A DNA stretch of 64,000 nt from Shewanella marinintestina (GCF_023283845.1 NZ_JAKILC010000006.1:1-64000); one strand, 5' to 3'; positions 27,582 to 37,320 are shown, counted from the first letter of the stretch. Notes: generated by a model not told the origin, from the letters alone. Numbers and translations are program-made.

Positions 27582-28274
27582 ATGAACGCGGCACTTATCG
27601 GCGCTACAGGACTCATTGGCCAGCTATTACTGCAAAAACTTATCGACAGTGGCTGCTACGAACACATTTTACTCGTTGGTAGAAAACTGCCGCAGTATCA
27701 GGAAACTGCAGCAACAAAAGTCACTTTTATACAATGCCAGTTAAGTCAACTACCAACGCTAGCGCTGCCATTTAACATAGATCATGCTTTTTGTTGCCTC
27801 GGCACAACCATCAAACAAGCTGGTAGCCAGCAAGCCTTTATTGCTGTAGATAAAACAGCCTGCATTGAATTTATAACAAGATGCCAAGCAAACGCTAATT
27901 TTGTGATCACCGCATTAGGCGCCAATAGTCAGTCAAAAGCCTTTTATAATCGTGTTAAAGGCGAAGCTCAGAATGAACTAATCGACTTGTTAGCCAAGAG
28001 TCAGCAAGCATCATCACCCAAGCGACTATGGCTGTTTCAACCCAGTTTATTGCTAGGTAAGCGCGGGGAAAATCGCATATTAGAAGATGCGGGGAAAGGG
28101 TTGTTTAGTCTTATCTCGCCACTTTTTATTGGGCCATTACATAAATATTGCCCAATTGAAGCTGAGCAAGTTGCAGCCTCAATACTAGCTTATGCCATTA
28201 GTGCTCAAGATCCTGACAATGCCTCAATCCAACGCGTCATTGTAGTATCAAATGCTGAGATGCTAACGTCTTAA
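27582..28274 (+). CDS. NAD(P)-binding Rossmann-fold protein, atypical SDR
   Basis: A 230-residue protein with an N-terminal dinucleotide-binding motif (IGATGLIGQ, residues 6-14), CCLGTT (about 69-74) and a conserved YNRVKGEAQ segment. The set is typical of the atypical short-chain dehydrogenase group related to HTATIP2/TIP30. Substrate unknown. It has no obvious operon partner; the next gene begins 130 nt on. Confidence 0.75.
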   Translation: MNAALIGATGLIGQLLLQKLIDSGCYEHILLVGRKLPQYQETAATKVTFIQCQLSQLPTLALPFNIDHAFCCLGTTIKQAGSQQAFIAVDKTACIEFITRCQANANFVITALGANSQSKAFYNRVKGEAQNELIDLLAKSQQASSPKRLWLFQPSLLLGKRGENRILEDAGKGLFSLISPLFIGPLHKYCPIEAEQVAASILAYAISAQDPDNASIQRVIVVSNAEMLTS

Positions 28275-28403
28275 CTATAACTTTTCAGTAATTGTCATTA
28301 TTAACCCTTAACGGCTCATTCAATACAGGCTAACTATTGCATGAATCGCTATTGACTCGGCACCTATAGCATCACGTAAAATAGCCGCCTACTTTACCCA
28401 TGA

Positions 28404-29189
28404 TTGAGTACAACCTTGAAGATTAGCCAGCGCCTACAGTACATTAACAACATGATTCACGACCAATATGAGCATATTTGGGATTGTTGTTGTGATCATG
28501 GGCTATTGGGCGCAGCCTTGCTTAAACGTAATGCTGCCAAGGCTATCCACTTTGTTGATGTTGTGCCAGAACTCATGCACGAAATAGAGCAAAAACTAAC
28601 TCGTTTTTATCCAGTTACAGGCTCAACAGTACAAATAAGCTCAAATCAAAATGTTAATCAACACAATAGCGTGTGGCAGATACATTGCGCTGATGTTGGT
28701 AAGATTCAACTGGCACCGATTTCTGAGTCACAACTGATAATTATCGCTGGAGTGGGTGGCGATCTGACGATTAGCTTAGTCGCAGAGATCATTGCCCGTC
28801 ATCCTAATCATACTCTTGAGTTTATTATTTGCCCCGTGCACCACACCTATAAAGTACGCCAAGCAATGCAGGACTTAGGTATGGGACTTCTCAGCGAACA
28901 TTTGCTTCAGGAAAATAAACGCTTTTACGAAATTATCCATCTAATTAAATCTCCGCAGTTGCCTGAAAATACTGATGTGCCAAATGAGCCTGTGAGCCTT
29001 GTTGGCAGCGCAATGTGGGATTTTAGCCGCGATATAGATAAAGCCTATCTACAAAGTTTGCTTAATCACTATCAACGGATCGAGCAAGGTTTAGTCAACT
29101 CAAACATTAGCCAATCCCTCTCAAACAAGGGGGAAATCACCATACTTAAGCGGATTATTAAAGACTATCAAGCATTACTCAATAATTAG
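28404..29189 (+). CDS. TrmK-like SAM-dependent methyltransferase
   Basis: A 261-residue methyltransferase with a Rossmann start IWDCCCDHGLLGAALLKR and FVDVVPELM, then an IIAGVGGD block and FIICPVHHTYKVRQAM. The DHGLLG and GVGGD pattern resembles the TrmK family, which makes m1A22 in tRNA in Gram-positive bacteria; the role in gammaproteobacteria is less certain. No ATG is usable; TTG at 28404 or at 28416 is the start, and neither has a strong ribosome-binding site. Confidence 0.65.
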   Translation: MSTTLKISQRLQYINNMIHDQYEHIWDCCCDHGLLGAALLKRNAAKAIHFVDVVPELMHEIEQKLTRFYPVTGSTVQISSNQNVNQHNSVWQIHCADVGKIQLAPISESQLIIIAGVGGDLTISLVAEIIARHPNHTLEFIICPVHHTYKVRQAMQDLGMGLLSEHLLQENKRFYEIIHLIKSPQLPENTDVPNEPVSLVGSAMWDFSRDIDKAYLQSLLNHYQRIEQGLVNSNISQSLSNKGEITILKRIIKDYQALLNN

Positions 29190-29287
29190 TTCTATCAAGC
29201 CAACGATTAATGCCTTGGACTAAAATTGACTACCAATAAGCGCTATACTCGCCCTCTTTCGAATAAATCAGCCAAAAAGAGTTATTA

Positions 29288-29818
29288 ATGCGTCTGTTAA
29301 AATCTACCGTTCATAGCGATATTAATCACCTAAATGACGAGCAATTACGTAGCACTAGCTTTCATCGCCAAGCTGCTCGCGGGATTATCTTAAAAGGTGA
29401 AGAGATCTTAATGCTCTACACCGAGCGCTACCATGACTACAGTATTCCCGGTGGTGGGGTTGATGAGGGTGAAGATATTCAAAGCGGTCTCATCCGTGAA
29501 TTAGAAGAAGAAACTGGCGCACAGCATATCGAAATCATCAGTGAATTTGGCCGCTACGAAGAGTTTCGTCCTTGGAATAGAGGTGGCTTCGAAGTAGTAC
29601 ATATGGATTCTTTCTGCTTTGTTTGTGATATTCATGCAGAGCTTGGCGAAACCAAATTAGAAGCTCATGAAATACAAAATGGTATGACGCCGGTTTGGAT
29701 TAACATCCACCAAGCCATTGCTCACAATGAGCACACCATCGCCAATAGCCCTAAGAAGGGTATGTCGATTGAGCGAGAAACCTTTTTATTAAAACAGATT
29801 GTTGCCGAGCTTTTATAA
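29288..29818 (+). CDS. Nudix hydrolase
   Basis: A 176-residue Nudix-fold hydrolase that would cleave a nucleoside diphosphate linked to another group. The Nudix box is complete (from GGGVDEGED to RELEEETG, about residues 56-78), with the catalytic REUxEE glutamates present. It lies 98 nt after the TrmK-like gene on the same strand. Substrate not predictable. Confidence 0.85.
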   Translation: MRLLKSTVHSDINHLNDEQLRSTSFHRQAARGIILKGEEILMLYTERYHDYSIPGGGVDEGEDIQSGLIRELEEETGAQHIEIISEFGRYEEFRPWNRGGFEVVHMDSFCFVCDIHAELGETKLEAHEIQNGMTPVWINIHQAIAHNEHTIANSPKKGMSIERETFLLKQIVAELL

Positions 29819-29921
29819 GCAGCTTAACGCGATATAGCTAAGCCATATTCGTAAAATCATAGTCGGTAAACTTTAGCCGTTAAATTTTCGTAGTAAAACT
29901 TTAGCCGTTAGCGCCACAGAA

Positions 29922-29941
29922 CGTGAATTAAGCCATTCACG
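29922..29941. other. Small hairpin and short direct repeat between convergent genes
   Basis: CGTGAAT-taagcc-ATTCACG stem. An AAACTTTAGCCGTTA sequence occurs twice just before it (about 29868 and 29896). Probably the 3' end region of the Nudix and sigma-factor transcripts; no T-run. Confidence 0.35.
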
Positions 29942-29966
29942 CTCTTGTTACAGCTATCCCTTTTGA

Positions 29967-30344
29967 TTAGGAACCAGCCTTGGTCTGAAGCTTGGCAATA
30001 GCCAACTCTAAGCGCTTTATCTCCCGTGCTGTGGCATTGCGATTCATTTCGTTATAGATCCACATTTTTATGGCAATTTGCATCATACTGGCTAGCAGCA
30101 GTGTTACGCCCCACTTAATCAATGCAACTGAGCTTACCGCCACAAAAAAGAATTGATAGCCAGACCAGAGCATCAACAGGCTCAGCATAAAAGCAACGAT
30201 GCTCATTAAGATCATCCAGCCCCCAAGACGTCCCTTATAAGCATCGCCAAGCATGGAAAATAAGCTTGGATCGCGCTTAATCTGATGACTGATAGCTTCT
30301 GACTCTTTACTCAACTGCTGACGAATTTTGTCATCGATATCCAT
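29967..30344 (-). CDS. Small membrane protein paired with an ECF sigma factor
   Basis: A 125-residue protein with a soluble N-terminal part, two membrane segments (about 42-62 and 67-90) and a C-terminal amphipathic helix. It begins 14 nt after the upstream sigma-factor stop, so the two are translated from one message. That position is typical for an anti-sigma or sigma-associated membrane protein, and a similar uncharacterised domain is found beside ECF sigma genes in related bacteria. The anti-sigma role is inference; the classical ZAS or RsiW motifs are not present. Confidence 0.6.
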   Translation of the reverse strand: MDIDDKIRQQLSKESEAISHQIKRDPSLFSMLGDAYKGRLGGWMILMSIVAFMLSLLMLWSGYQFFFVAVSSVALIKWGVTLLLASMMQIAIKMWIYNEMNRNATAREIKRLELAIAKLQTKAGS

Positions 30345-30358
30345 AACCTCTCCTAATC

Positions 30359-30838
30359 TTATGTTTGTAACGCTTGCTTTAAGCGCTCCCTTGCACGAAA
30401 TAATCTCGACTTAACTGTCCCTGTTGGGATATCAAGCACTGCCGCAACCTCATTAAGATCCAACTGCGCTAAGTAAAATAGACAAATTACTTGCCCTTCA
30501 ATATCCGGCAGTGCAGCAATCGCCTTAGCTAAATCATATTGCTCAAGCTGATCCTCACTATAAAGTGGCTCAGTACCCTCCATCGAGCGATAGCGATTTT
30601 GTTGCTTAAGCATATCTAGCACTTGCCAGCGCACTAGTTTAAATACCCAAGCATTTATTGCGGCAGGATCTCGCAGCTTGCTTATCGTCTTTGATAACTT
30701 CAGCAAAGCACTTTGTACCGCATCTTCTGCAAGATGAATGTCGCCACAGAGTTTGATCGAAAAACTAATAGCACTAGGGTAAAAGTGTTGGCACAGTTCA
30801 GAAAATGCTTTGCTATCGCCAGATTGCGCCTCCAACAC
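30359..30838 (-). CDS. ECF-type RNA polymerase sigma factor
   Basis: A sigma-70-family protein of about 159-170 residues with region 2 (EDAVQSALLKLSKTI, NAWVFKLVRWQVLDMLK) and region 4 (LPDIEGQVICLFYLAQLDLNEVAAVL, TGTVKSRLFRARERLK). The given GTG start has no good ribosome-binding site. In the same frame upstream there is an AGGGAG ribosome-binding site correctly spaced before an ATT codon at 30871, with no ATG/GTG/TTG between. Real translation may therefore start at ATT and add 11 residues. A small membrane protein gene follows immediately. Confidence 0.85.
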   Translation of the reverse strand: MLEAQSGDSKAFSELCQHFYPSAISFSIKLCGDIHLAEDAVQSALLKLSKTISKLRDPAAINAWVFKLVRWQVLDMLKQQNRYRSMEGTEPLYSEDQLEQYDLAKAIAALPDIEGQVICLFYLAQLDLNEVAAVLDIPTGTVKSRLFRARERLKQALQT

Positions 30839-30955
30839 CCATAGCTCAACTTGTGCTTGTTGTATGCTAATAAGGCTCTCCCTAGGTTGTTTTTAATAAA
30901 GACGATGCAATCGCTAAAAAGGTTCACGCGATTTTATTTAATTCTTTTCACCTAA

Positions 30956-30981
30956 ATAAAAAGGGAGCCTATGCTCCCTTC
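30956..30981 (-). terminator. Intrinsic terminator of gltS
   Basis: On the minus strand AAGGGAGC-atag-GCTCCCTT followed by TTTTA, about 50 nt after the gltS stop. Confidence 0.85.
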
Positions 30982-31032
30982 TACTCACCACTATTGCCTA
31001 TTAAGCTTAAAAGTTAGTACTAAAAAGAGAAG

Positions 31033-32262
31033 TTAAAAATAGACAAATAAGTTAATGATCATCGCATTGATAATATCGATAAAGAAGCCACAGACTAGCG
31101 GCACAATAATAAAGGCTCTATGGGCTGCACCATACTGCTGAGTCACCGCCGTCATATTAACAATCGCAGTTGCAGTAGATCCCAGTGTGACCCCACCGAA
31201 ACCCGAGCAAATAACTGCAGCTTCATAATCTTTGCCCATCATCCTAAACACCACAAAGATGGTAAACAGCACTGAAAGCGTCACTTGCACCAACATAATG
31301 ACCGAAATATAAAGCAAGCTTCCCTCAAGCTCCCATATCTTCAAGCTCATTAATGCCATAGTTAAGAACATACCTAAGCAAATATCTTGAATAAGCGACA
31401 AGCCTTGACCAGCATCATCCAAGTAAGCTCTATCTTTAACTTTACGGCGATTAAGAACGGCTCGCCCAGTATTACCAACGATAATACCTGCGAGTAAACA
31501 AGCCACAAAAAGTGGCAACTTTAAACCGGCACCTTGCAGAGCAATATCAATAAAGTAACCGATAATAAGCGTGACGTTTAACCATAACCAAGCCCGTAAT
31601 ACTCCAAAGTAATCGACTTTAATGTGCGATGAACTGGCCTGATGGCTAGTACCAATATCCAATTCTTCGTCTTGGTTAGCCTTAACTTGATGACGCTTCA
31701 TCAAATAAGCAGCAATGGGGCCACCAATTACACAAGCAGAAATTAAACCTAATGTATTGGATGCTATCCCCAGTTCATTGGCATTAGCAATTCCAAGTTC
31801 CTCAACAAACGTCGGCGTCCACGCCATCGCGGTGCCAACACCGCCTATTAGTGAAATAGAACCAGACATTAGCCCCGCTTTAGGGTCGAGTCCAAATAAC
31901 GACGCGATGGTAACACCGGTAAAGTTCTGTAGAAAAATAAACACACTGGCTAACAAAATAAGAATAAGTAGTGGTTTGCCGCCTTTAATCAAAGTGGCAA
32001 AGTCAGCCTTTAAACCAATACCGGCAAAAAAATACAGTAACAAGGTATCGCGAACGGCCAAGTTGAATTCGATTTGAATATCGAACGCATAATAAAGAAT
32101 ACCGACAATCGCTGCACAGGCAAATCCGCCAACAACGGGTTCAGGGATACTGTATTTTCTAAGTAATTCATAACGAGATATGATGTTTTTACCAATAAAT
32201 AGCGCAATAATAGCTAAGGTAAACGAGACAAAATCTTCTATTTCTATTAACTGGACTTCCAT
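31033..32262 (-). CDS. gltS: Sodium/glutamate symporter GltS
   Basis: A 409-residue inner-membrane carrier with about ten membrane segments. The two re-entrant pore motifs are recognisable: GSISLIGGVGTAMAW in the first half and GFGGVTLGSTATAI in the second. The YSIPEPVVGG near the N-terminus is also characteristic. It imports glutamate with sodium. The upstream ATG lies after a weak site. It is 7 kb from the glutamate decarboxylase and not in its operon. Confidence 0.93.
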   Translation of the reverse strand: MEVQLIEIEDFVSFTLAIIALFIGKNIISRYELLRKYSIPEPVVGGFACAAIVGILYYAFDIQIEFNLAVRDTLLLYFFAGIGLKADFATLIKGGKPLLILILLASVFIFLQNFTGVTIASLFGLDPKAGLMSGSISLIGGVGTAMAWTPTFVEELGIANANELGIASNTLGLISACVIGGPIAAYLMKRHQVKANQDEELDIGTSHQASSSHIKVDYFGVLRAWLWLNVTLIIGYFIDIALQGAGLKLPLFVACLLAGIIVGNTGRAVLNRRKVKDRAYLDDAGQGLSLIQDICLGMFLTMALMSLKIWELEGSLLYISVIMLVQVTLSVLFTIFVVFRMMGKDYEAAVICSGFGGVTLGSTATAIVNMTAVTQQYGAAHRAFIIVPLVCGFFIDIINAMIINLFVYF

Positions 32263-32942
32263 GATTATTGATCATCCCTCAATTAAAATAATGACAGTAT
32301 GACGGCAAATTATTATCAAGTTTAACCGGTATCAAATGATGATTTATCGCAATACTTAACCCATAAAAATAATGACTTAATTAACAATAAAGCAACACTA
32401 TCATAGAGGTAATCTCAGCAATAATCATCCCTATTATTGTCTTTTATTTTGAATTTTCACGCCTATACATGAGCGTCGCCTAATCATTCCTAGTTTATTT
32501 TTTACGCCTCACAGACGTAAAACAATAGTTGCAGCGATAAACTATCGCCGATTAACAATATTTAAGCACAGAAAAACTCGTAAACCATTAAGCAACAAGA
32601 ATAAACGGCAAGTTGTGACAGCTAAAAAATAGCCAAACCTACTAGGTGAAAATATACTAGTAGTAGCTAAGAGTCTTAGCTTTAATACCAATGCTGGACG
32701 CTATAAAAAACCTCTCCCTCCATAATTTCTCGCGTTCAATTAACCATAAAGTGGACAAATGACAATCCTGCAATAGCAAGGGTGTCTTGGCTTTAAACCA
32801 CACCGCTAGGTTAATAAATAAGATTTCAATGCTTGGTTACTCACACTAACCAGCTGTATGTATGACTAAGCATTCGTATGAATGCATCGAAGATCGACCA
32901 ATAACCCTGCACGTTAAATTTAATGTAAAAAGGATATTACGA
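32263..32942. other. Long intergenic region before the curlin-repeat gene
   Basis: About 680 nt with no supported gene. It must hold the divergent gltS promoter and the promoter or long leader of the curlin-repeat protein, whose ribosome-binding site AAAGGA is at 32929-32934. No classical operator palindrome or known RNA was recognised. Confidence 0.4.
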
Positions 32943-34898
32943 ATGAGAAAGTTACTTCCGATTGCTGCCGCTGTTGCGATTGCTTTGAACCCAGCGTTAG
33001 CACTAGCTAACGATGCAACTATTGACCAAAATGGCAACTCTAATGTCGCTGCGACGACTCAGTCTGGTGATAACCAGCTAGCAAATACAACTCAAACTGG
33101 CGACAGCAACAATGGAACTGTGCTGCAATCAGGTGCAGACCAAATAGCAACAGTTGCTCAAAACGGTACCTCAAACATTGCCAGCACAGATCAGTCTGGT
33201 ACAGGCCATAATGCAGATGTAGAGCAGCTGGGGCTTGGTAATGACGCAACGGTTACACAATCGGATACAGGTCAACTAGCTACAATATATCAAAATGGTG
33301 ATGGCAATAAAGCTGCTGCGACACAATCTGGTGCAAGCCAAGCAGCGACGGTTACTCAGCAAGGTTACAGAAACACCACCACAGCTATACAATCAGGTTC
33401 AAACCAAACTGCAACAATCAACCAGGTTGGTAATAGTGAAGACTCAACAGTTACAGTTACGCAATCAGGTTTAGGCCCGAACACAGCCTCTGTAACACAA
33501 GATCACAACTTCAGAAGTGAAGCTACCGTAACTCAAGATGGAACCAATAACGGCGCAACAGTTAACCAACTGCACGTTAATGACAGTAATGCAGAAGTGA
33601 GCCAAACTGGTGATACTAACGCCGCAGATATTCGCCAATATGGTTTTGGTATTCACAACCCAGCAGGTGCAACCATTACTCAAAATGGTGCAAATAACAC
33701 TGCTTCAACTAACCAAGATGTTTCTACTGATGCGCTAGCAACAGTAATGCAAAGTGGTAATCGTAACGTTGCAGATGTTGACCAGACTGATAACTCATTT
33801 GATTCAAGCATTAGCGTCACTCAATCTACAAATAGAGCTTCAGTCATTGCATCGCAAACCAATTCAGATAATTCAACAATTACGACTGTGCAAAACAACC
33901 GTTCGAATTCTTCAATTATTGCAAGCCAGACAAACGGCACCAACAACTCTATTACCGCCACTCAAACAGGTAATGCAGACCGTTCAAATGCAGACGTAAG
34001 CCAAAATGGCAGCAATAACTCAATGACGGTTTTTCAAGACCATGCATTTGACTCAACCATAACGGTTAGCCAAAATGGTTCTGGTAACACGGGGTCGGTA
34101 AACCAAGAGCATGTAGATGACAGCACTGCGTTTATCTCTGCTACTGGTGACAGCAATACGACTGTTATCCGTCAATACGGATTTGGTGCTCATGAACCAG
34201 CATCTGCATCAATTACCTCTGTAGGCAACTTAAACAACGTTAATATCAATCAAGATACGTCTTATCTGGCTACAGCGACGGTCACCCAAGATGGAAACAA
34301 CAATATTGTTGATATCGACCAAGAGAGTGAATCAGATAACTCTTCAGTGACTGTTAACCAGGTCAATGCAAGTGAAGCAGGTAACGTAACGGCATATCAA
34401 AACGAAGCTGCTGATTCAGTTATTACAGTTAACCAATCAGGCGTAAATGCGTCATCTGTTATCGTAAATCAATCTGGCTCAGTGCTAACTGCGCTAGTAA
34501 ACCAAACAGATACTATCGGTGGATCAGCAACCGTTAACCAAACAGGCGTTGAGTTAGATGCAACAGTGACTCAATCAGGTTTAGAAAACACTGCTGATGT
34601 GATGCAAAGCAACACATTAAACGTAGCTAATGTACAGCAATTTGGTGAGTTTGGTGCAGCAGATATCGACCAAACTGGCGCTGATAACGATGCTTTCGTT
34701 TATCAACTTGGTGGTGCATATAACGAAGCAACTGTACTACAAGTTGGTGATGGTAATACTGCAACAATTAACCAAGATGGTGTTGGTACTGCTGTAGCGC
34801 TTAACTCAGCATCTATCACTCAAAATGGTCTAGCCGATACAGCTACCATTACCCAAACGGGTGGTTACGGCAATATGGCGACTATCGTACAAAACTAA
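32943..34898 (+). CDS. Large curlin-repeat (CsgA/CsgB-like) secreted protein
   Basis: A 651-residue exported protein. The ATG at 32943 has AAAGGA 8 nt upstream and starts a signal peptide ending in ALALA-ND (about residue 22). Nearly the whole mature part consists of about thirty 18-23-residue repeats of the form TVTQxGxxNxAxVxQ, the glutamine/asparagine ladder of curli amyloid subunits. Curlin subunits are usually near 150 residues. A large block is duplicated inside: RQYGFGIHNPAGA near residue 231 and RQYGFGAHEPASA near residue 409. No csgEFG secretion genes lie in the window. It probably builds extracellular amyloid fibres or a matrix; that is inference. Confidence 0.85.
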   Translation: MRKLLPIAAAVAIALNPALALANDATIDQNGNSNVAATTQSGDNQLANTTQTGDSNNGTVLQSGADQIATVAQNGTSNIASTDQSGTGHNADVEQLGLGNDATVTQSDTGQLATIYQNGDGNKAAATQSGASQAATVTQQGYRNTTTAIQSGSNQTATINQVGNSEDSTVTVTQSGLGPNTASVTQDHNFRSEATVTQDGTNNGATVNQLHVNDSNAEVSQTGDTNAADIRQYGFGIHNPAGATITQNGANNTASTNQDVSTDALATVMQSGNRNVADVDQTDNSFDSSISVTQSTNRASVIASQTNSDNSTITTVQNNRSNSSIIASQTNGTNNSITATQTGNADRSNADVSQNGSNNSMTVFQDHAFDSTITVSQNGSGNTGSVNQEHVDDSTAFISATGDSNTTVIRQYGFGAHEPASASITSVGNLNNVNINQDTSYLATATVTQDGNNNIVDIDQESESDNSSVTVNQVNASEAGNVTAYQNEAADSVITVNQSGVNASSVIVNQSGSVLTALVNQTDTIGGSATVNQTGVELDATVTQSGLENTADVMQSNTLNVANVQQFGEFGAADIDQTGADNDAFVYQLGGAYNEATVLQVGDGNTATINQDGVGTAVALNSASITQNGLADTATITQTGGYGNMATIVQN

Positions 34899-34921
34899 TT
34901 TAGTTTTACTGCAAGTCAAAT

Positions 34922-34953
34922 AAAAAGGGGGAGCTATTTAGCTCCCCTTTTTT
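34922..34953. terminator. Bidirectional terminator between curlin-repeat gene and psuG
   Basis: AAAGGGGGAGC-type stem pairing with GCTCCCCTTT, A-run before and T-run after, between convergent genes. Confidence 0.9.
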
Positions 34954-34974
34954 ACTTTATATTAAAGCAATAAC

Positions 34975-35889
34975 TTACTTTGCGTATTCAACCGCAATGT
35001 TAGCAGCAAGCTTTGCGTTATTGAACACAAGCTCAATGTTTGCCGCTAAGCTAACGCCTTTAGTGGTTTCAGCCACTTTAGCCAATAGGAATGGCGTAGA
35101 AGCCTTGCCGAAAATGCCTTTGCTGTCCATTTCTGCAACTGCGTCAGCAATCACTTGATCGATCATCGCACGATCTAACTGGTGTGCTTCAGGAATAGGG
35201 TTAGCAACTACGATGCCGCCTTTAAGATCCATATCCCACTTAGCTTTCATTGCTGCAGCAATTTGCGCTGGCGTATCAAGTTGATAATCAACACCAAACT
35301 CGCTCTCACGTGTGTAGAATGCTGGTAGTGTGCTAGTTTGGTAACCAATAACGGGTACACCTTGAGTTTCTAGGTACTCTAGCGTTAAGCCGATATCTAG
35401 AATTGACTTAGCACCTGCACAAACAACTGTTACATCAGTATTGGCTAGCTCTTGTAAGTCCGCTGAAATATCAAAAGTTTGTTGAGCACCGCGGTGAACA
35501 CCACCAATACCGCCCGTTGCAAACACTTTAATACCCGCCATTTGCGCTAAAATCATGGTTGATGCAACAGTCGTTGCGCCATCAACACCTTTAGCAACAA
35601 TAAATGGAATATCACGGCGGCTAGTCTTAATAACGTCAAGACCTGCTTTACCTAAATATTCAATCTCTTCGTGAGTCATACCCACTTTTAGGCGACCTTT
35701 TAAGATTGCGATTGTTGCTGGTACTGCACCGTTGTCACGAATAATTTGTTCTACTTTAAGCGCCGTTTCTACGTTTTGCGGATAAGGCATACCGTGAGAA
35801 ATAATGGTCGATTCCAATGCAACGACTGGCTTACCTGCTGCTAATGCTGCTGCAACTTCAGGATTAATATCTAGGTACTGCTCTAACAT
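34975..35889 (-). CDS. psuG: Pseudouridine-5'-phosphate glycosidase
   Basis: A 304-residue enzyme that splits pseudouridine 5'-phosphate into uracil and ribose 5-phosphate. Diagnostic stretches are VALESTIISHGMPYPQN (catalytic Glu/Lys region), SRRDIPF, GATTVASTMILA, FATGGIGGVHRGA and VVCAGAKSILDI. Length is normal. Its start overlaps the end of psuK by 7 nt, so the two are translationally coupled and work in sequence (kinase then glycosidase). Confidence 0.96.
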   Translation of the reverse strand: MLEQYLDINPEVAAALAAGKPVVALESTIISHGMPYPQNVETALKVEQIIRDNGAVPATIAILKGRLKVGMTHEEIEYLGKAGLDVIKTSRRDIPFIVAKGVDGATTVASTMILAQMAGIKVFATGGIGGVHRGAQQTFDISADLQELANTDVTVVCAGAKSILDIGLTLEYLETQGVPVIGYQTSTLPAFYTRESEFGVDYQLDTPAQIAAAMKAKWDMDLKGGIVVANPIPEAHQLDRAMIDQVIADAVAEMDSKGIFGKASTPFLLAKVAETTKGVSLAANIELVFNNAKLAANIAVEYAK

Positions 35890-36974
35890 AACGACTCCTT
35901 GATAACACGCTTAACGGTGATTTCTGACATATTAGGGTTGATTGTGGCTAAGTGAGACAAGGCAACAACCGCGGCTCCCATAGCAAATTTATTTGATTCT
36001 TCGGTATTCCATTCTTGGATCCAGCCATGAGCTAAGCCCGCAAGATAAGCATCGCCTGCGCCATTTGCATTTACCATCGCAACTGGAATAGCGGGTACTA
36101 ATGCCTGAGATCCATCATCACTGTAAAACACACCATCACTTCCCAAGCTCAAGAAAATGCGCTTAACACCTTGCTTATGGAACCAGTTAGCAAGCTCAGG
36201 CAGTTCGTCATAATGACTGATACTGATCCCTGATAATTGCTCAGCTTCTTTAAGATTTGGTTTTAAGGTGTGAATTGAACTTAAAAATGGCGCAATTTTC
36301 TTAGCTTTTGCACAAGACACTGTGTCGACAAAAATAGGACGGTCTGAGAAGTTGCTGAGGATATATTCCAGTGAGTCAGCAGAAAGGTTAGCATCGACGA
36401 CTATCAGATCTGCGCGGCGCAATACTTCTTCATGGCTTCTAAGTACTGCCACACTCAGTCTATCTAGAATGGCCATATCATTAATAGCAACATGCATATC
36501 GCTATCGCCATCAAGCACAGACAAGTAGGTAGAGGTTGCAAACTCATCAAGGTGGATACAGGCTTTCATATCAATGCCAGCTTGTTGGCACTGGCTCATG
36601 ATCATTTGTCCATAGGTGTCTTTACCTAGAGCACTGATAAGATGAGTGTCTGAACCAAGTCTGGCGAGATTTTCCGCAATATTTCGACCAACACCACCTG
36701 GAGAGCAGCTAACACTACCAGGGTTTGAGTCACCAACCTGTAGGGTATTAAGGGGACGGCCAAGAATATCCATATTGGCACCACCGATTACGATGGCATA
36801 GCGAGATTCGGCTAGGATATAACCTTTACCTTTAATCACGCCTTTATGGGTCAAATTCATTATATGTCCAGCCACGGCTGAACGGCTAATGCCTAGCTGA
36901 TCTGCAATACTTTGCTGGGGGATCAGTGGGTCTTGTTTAAGTAGTGATAGTATCTCGAGTTCGCGTTCTGTCAT
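35883..36974 (-). CDS. psuK: Pseudouridine kinase with N-terminal HTH domain
   Basis: A 363-residue PfkB-family kinase that phosphorylates pseudouridine. The ATG at 36974 (GGATAATAATA upstream) opens a winged helix-turn-helix (residues 1-58, QSIADQLGISRSAVAGHI). The PfkB domain follows, with IGGANMDI, SPGGVGRNIAENLARLG and the catalytic ANGAGDAYLAG near 310-320. The HTH-kinase fusion is common in this family and suggests it also regulates transcription. First gene of the psuK-psuG operon. Confidence 0.93.
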   Translation of the reverse strand: MTERELEILSLLKQDPLIPQQSIADQLGISRSAVAGHIMNLTHKGVIKGKGYILAESRYAIVIGGANMDILGRPLNTLQVGDSNPGSVSCSPGGVGRNIAENLARLGSDTHLISALGKDTYGQMIMSQCQQAGIDMKACIHLDEFATSTYLSVLDGDSDMHVAINDMAILDRLSVAVLRSHEEVLRRADLIVVDANLSADSLEYILSNFSDRPIFVDTVSCAKAKKIAPFLSSIHTLKPNLKEAEQLSGISISHYDELPELANWFHKQGVKRIFLSLGSDGVFYSDDGSQALVPAIPVAMVNANGAGDAYLAGLAHGWIQEWNTEESNKFAMGAAVVALSHLATINPNMSEITVKRVIKESLC

Positions 36975-37237
36975 TATTATTATCCAGTCGACACGGCCAA
37001 ACAAACATTTGTTTGGATACCAAACTTTAGTTTAAACTTGATGCAAGGGTATGCTTATTAGATTAAATATTCAAGCGAAACAGATTTAAAAGAGAGAATT
37101 TGTGAGCAAGACTAGAATTTAATTGCGCTCATCATTCAAATAAAAAGCACTGATAAAGCAGAAAATCACCACGACTGAATAGTAGTGAACGAAAGAGATT
37201 GTCAGTAAAATATTCTAGCGGTAATATAGGGGAAAAG

Positions 37238-37314
37238 CGGATACCCATACCATATTGGCCATGGGCATCCATCAATCATGACTATTGAGAACTACTCGAT
37301 ATTAGTCATGATTG
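37238..37314. repeat. Two consecutive large hairpins downstream of aspT
   Basis: The first is an imperfect GGATxCCCAT / ATGGGxATCC stem (37238-37271). The second is a perfect 12-bp stem CAATCATGACTA / TAGTCATGATTG (37273-37284 with 37303-37314) around an 18-nt loop. They start 6 nt after the aspT stop on the minus strand, but neither has a T-run. They may act as 3'-end stabilisers, Rho barriers or regulator binding sites. Confidence 0.5.
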
Positions 37315-37320
37315 CTTAAG

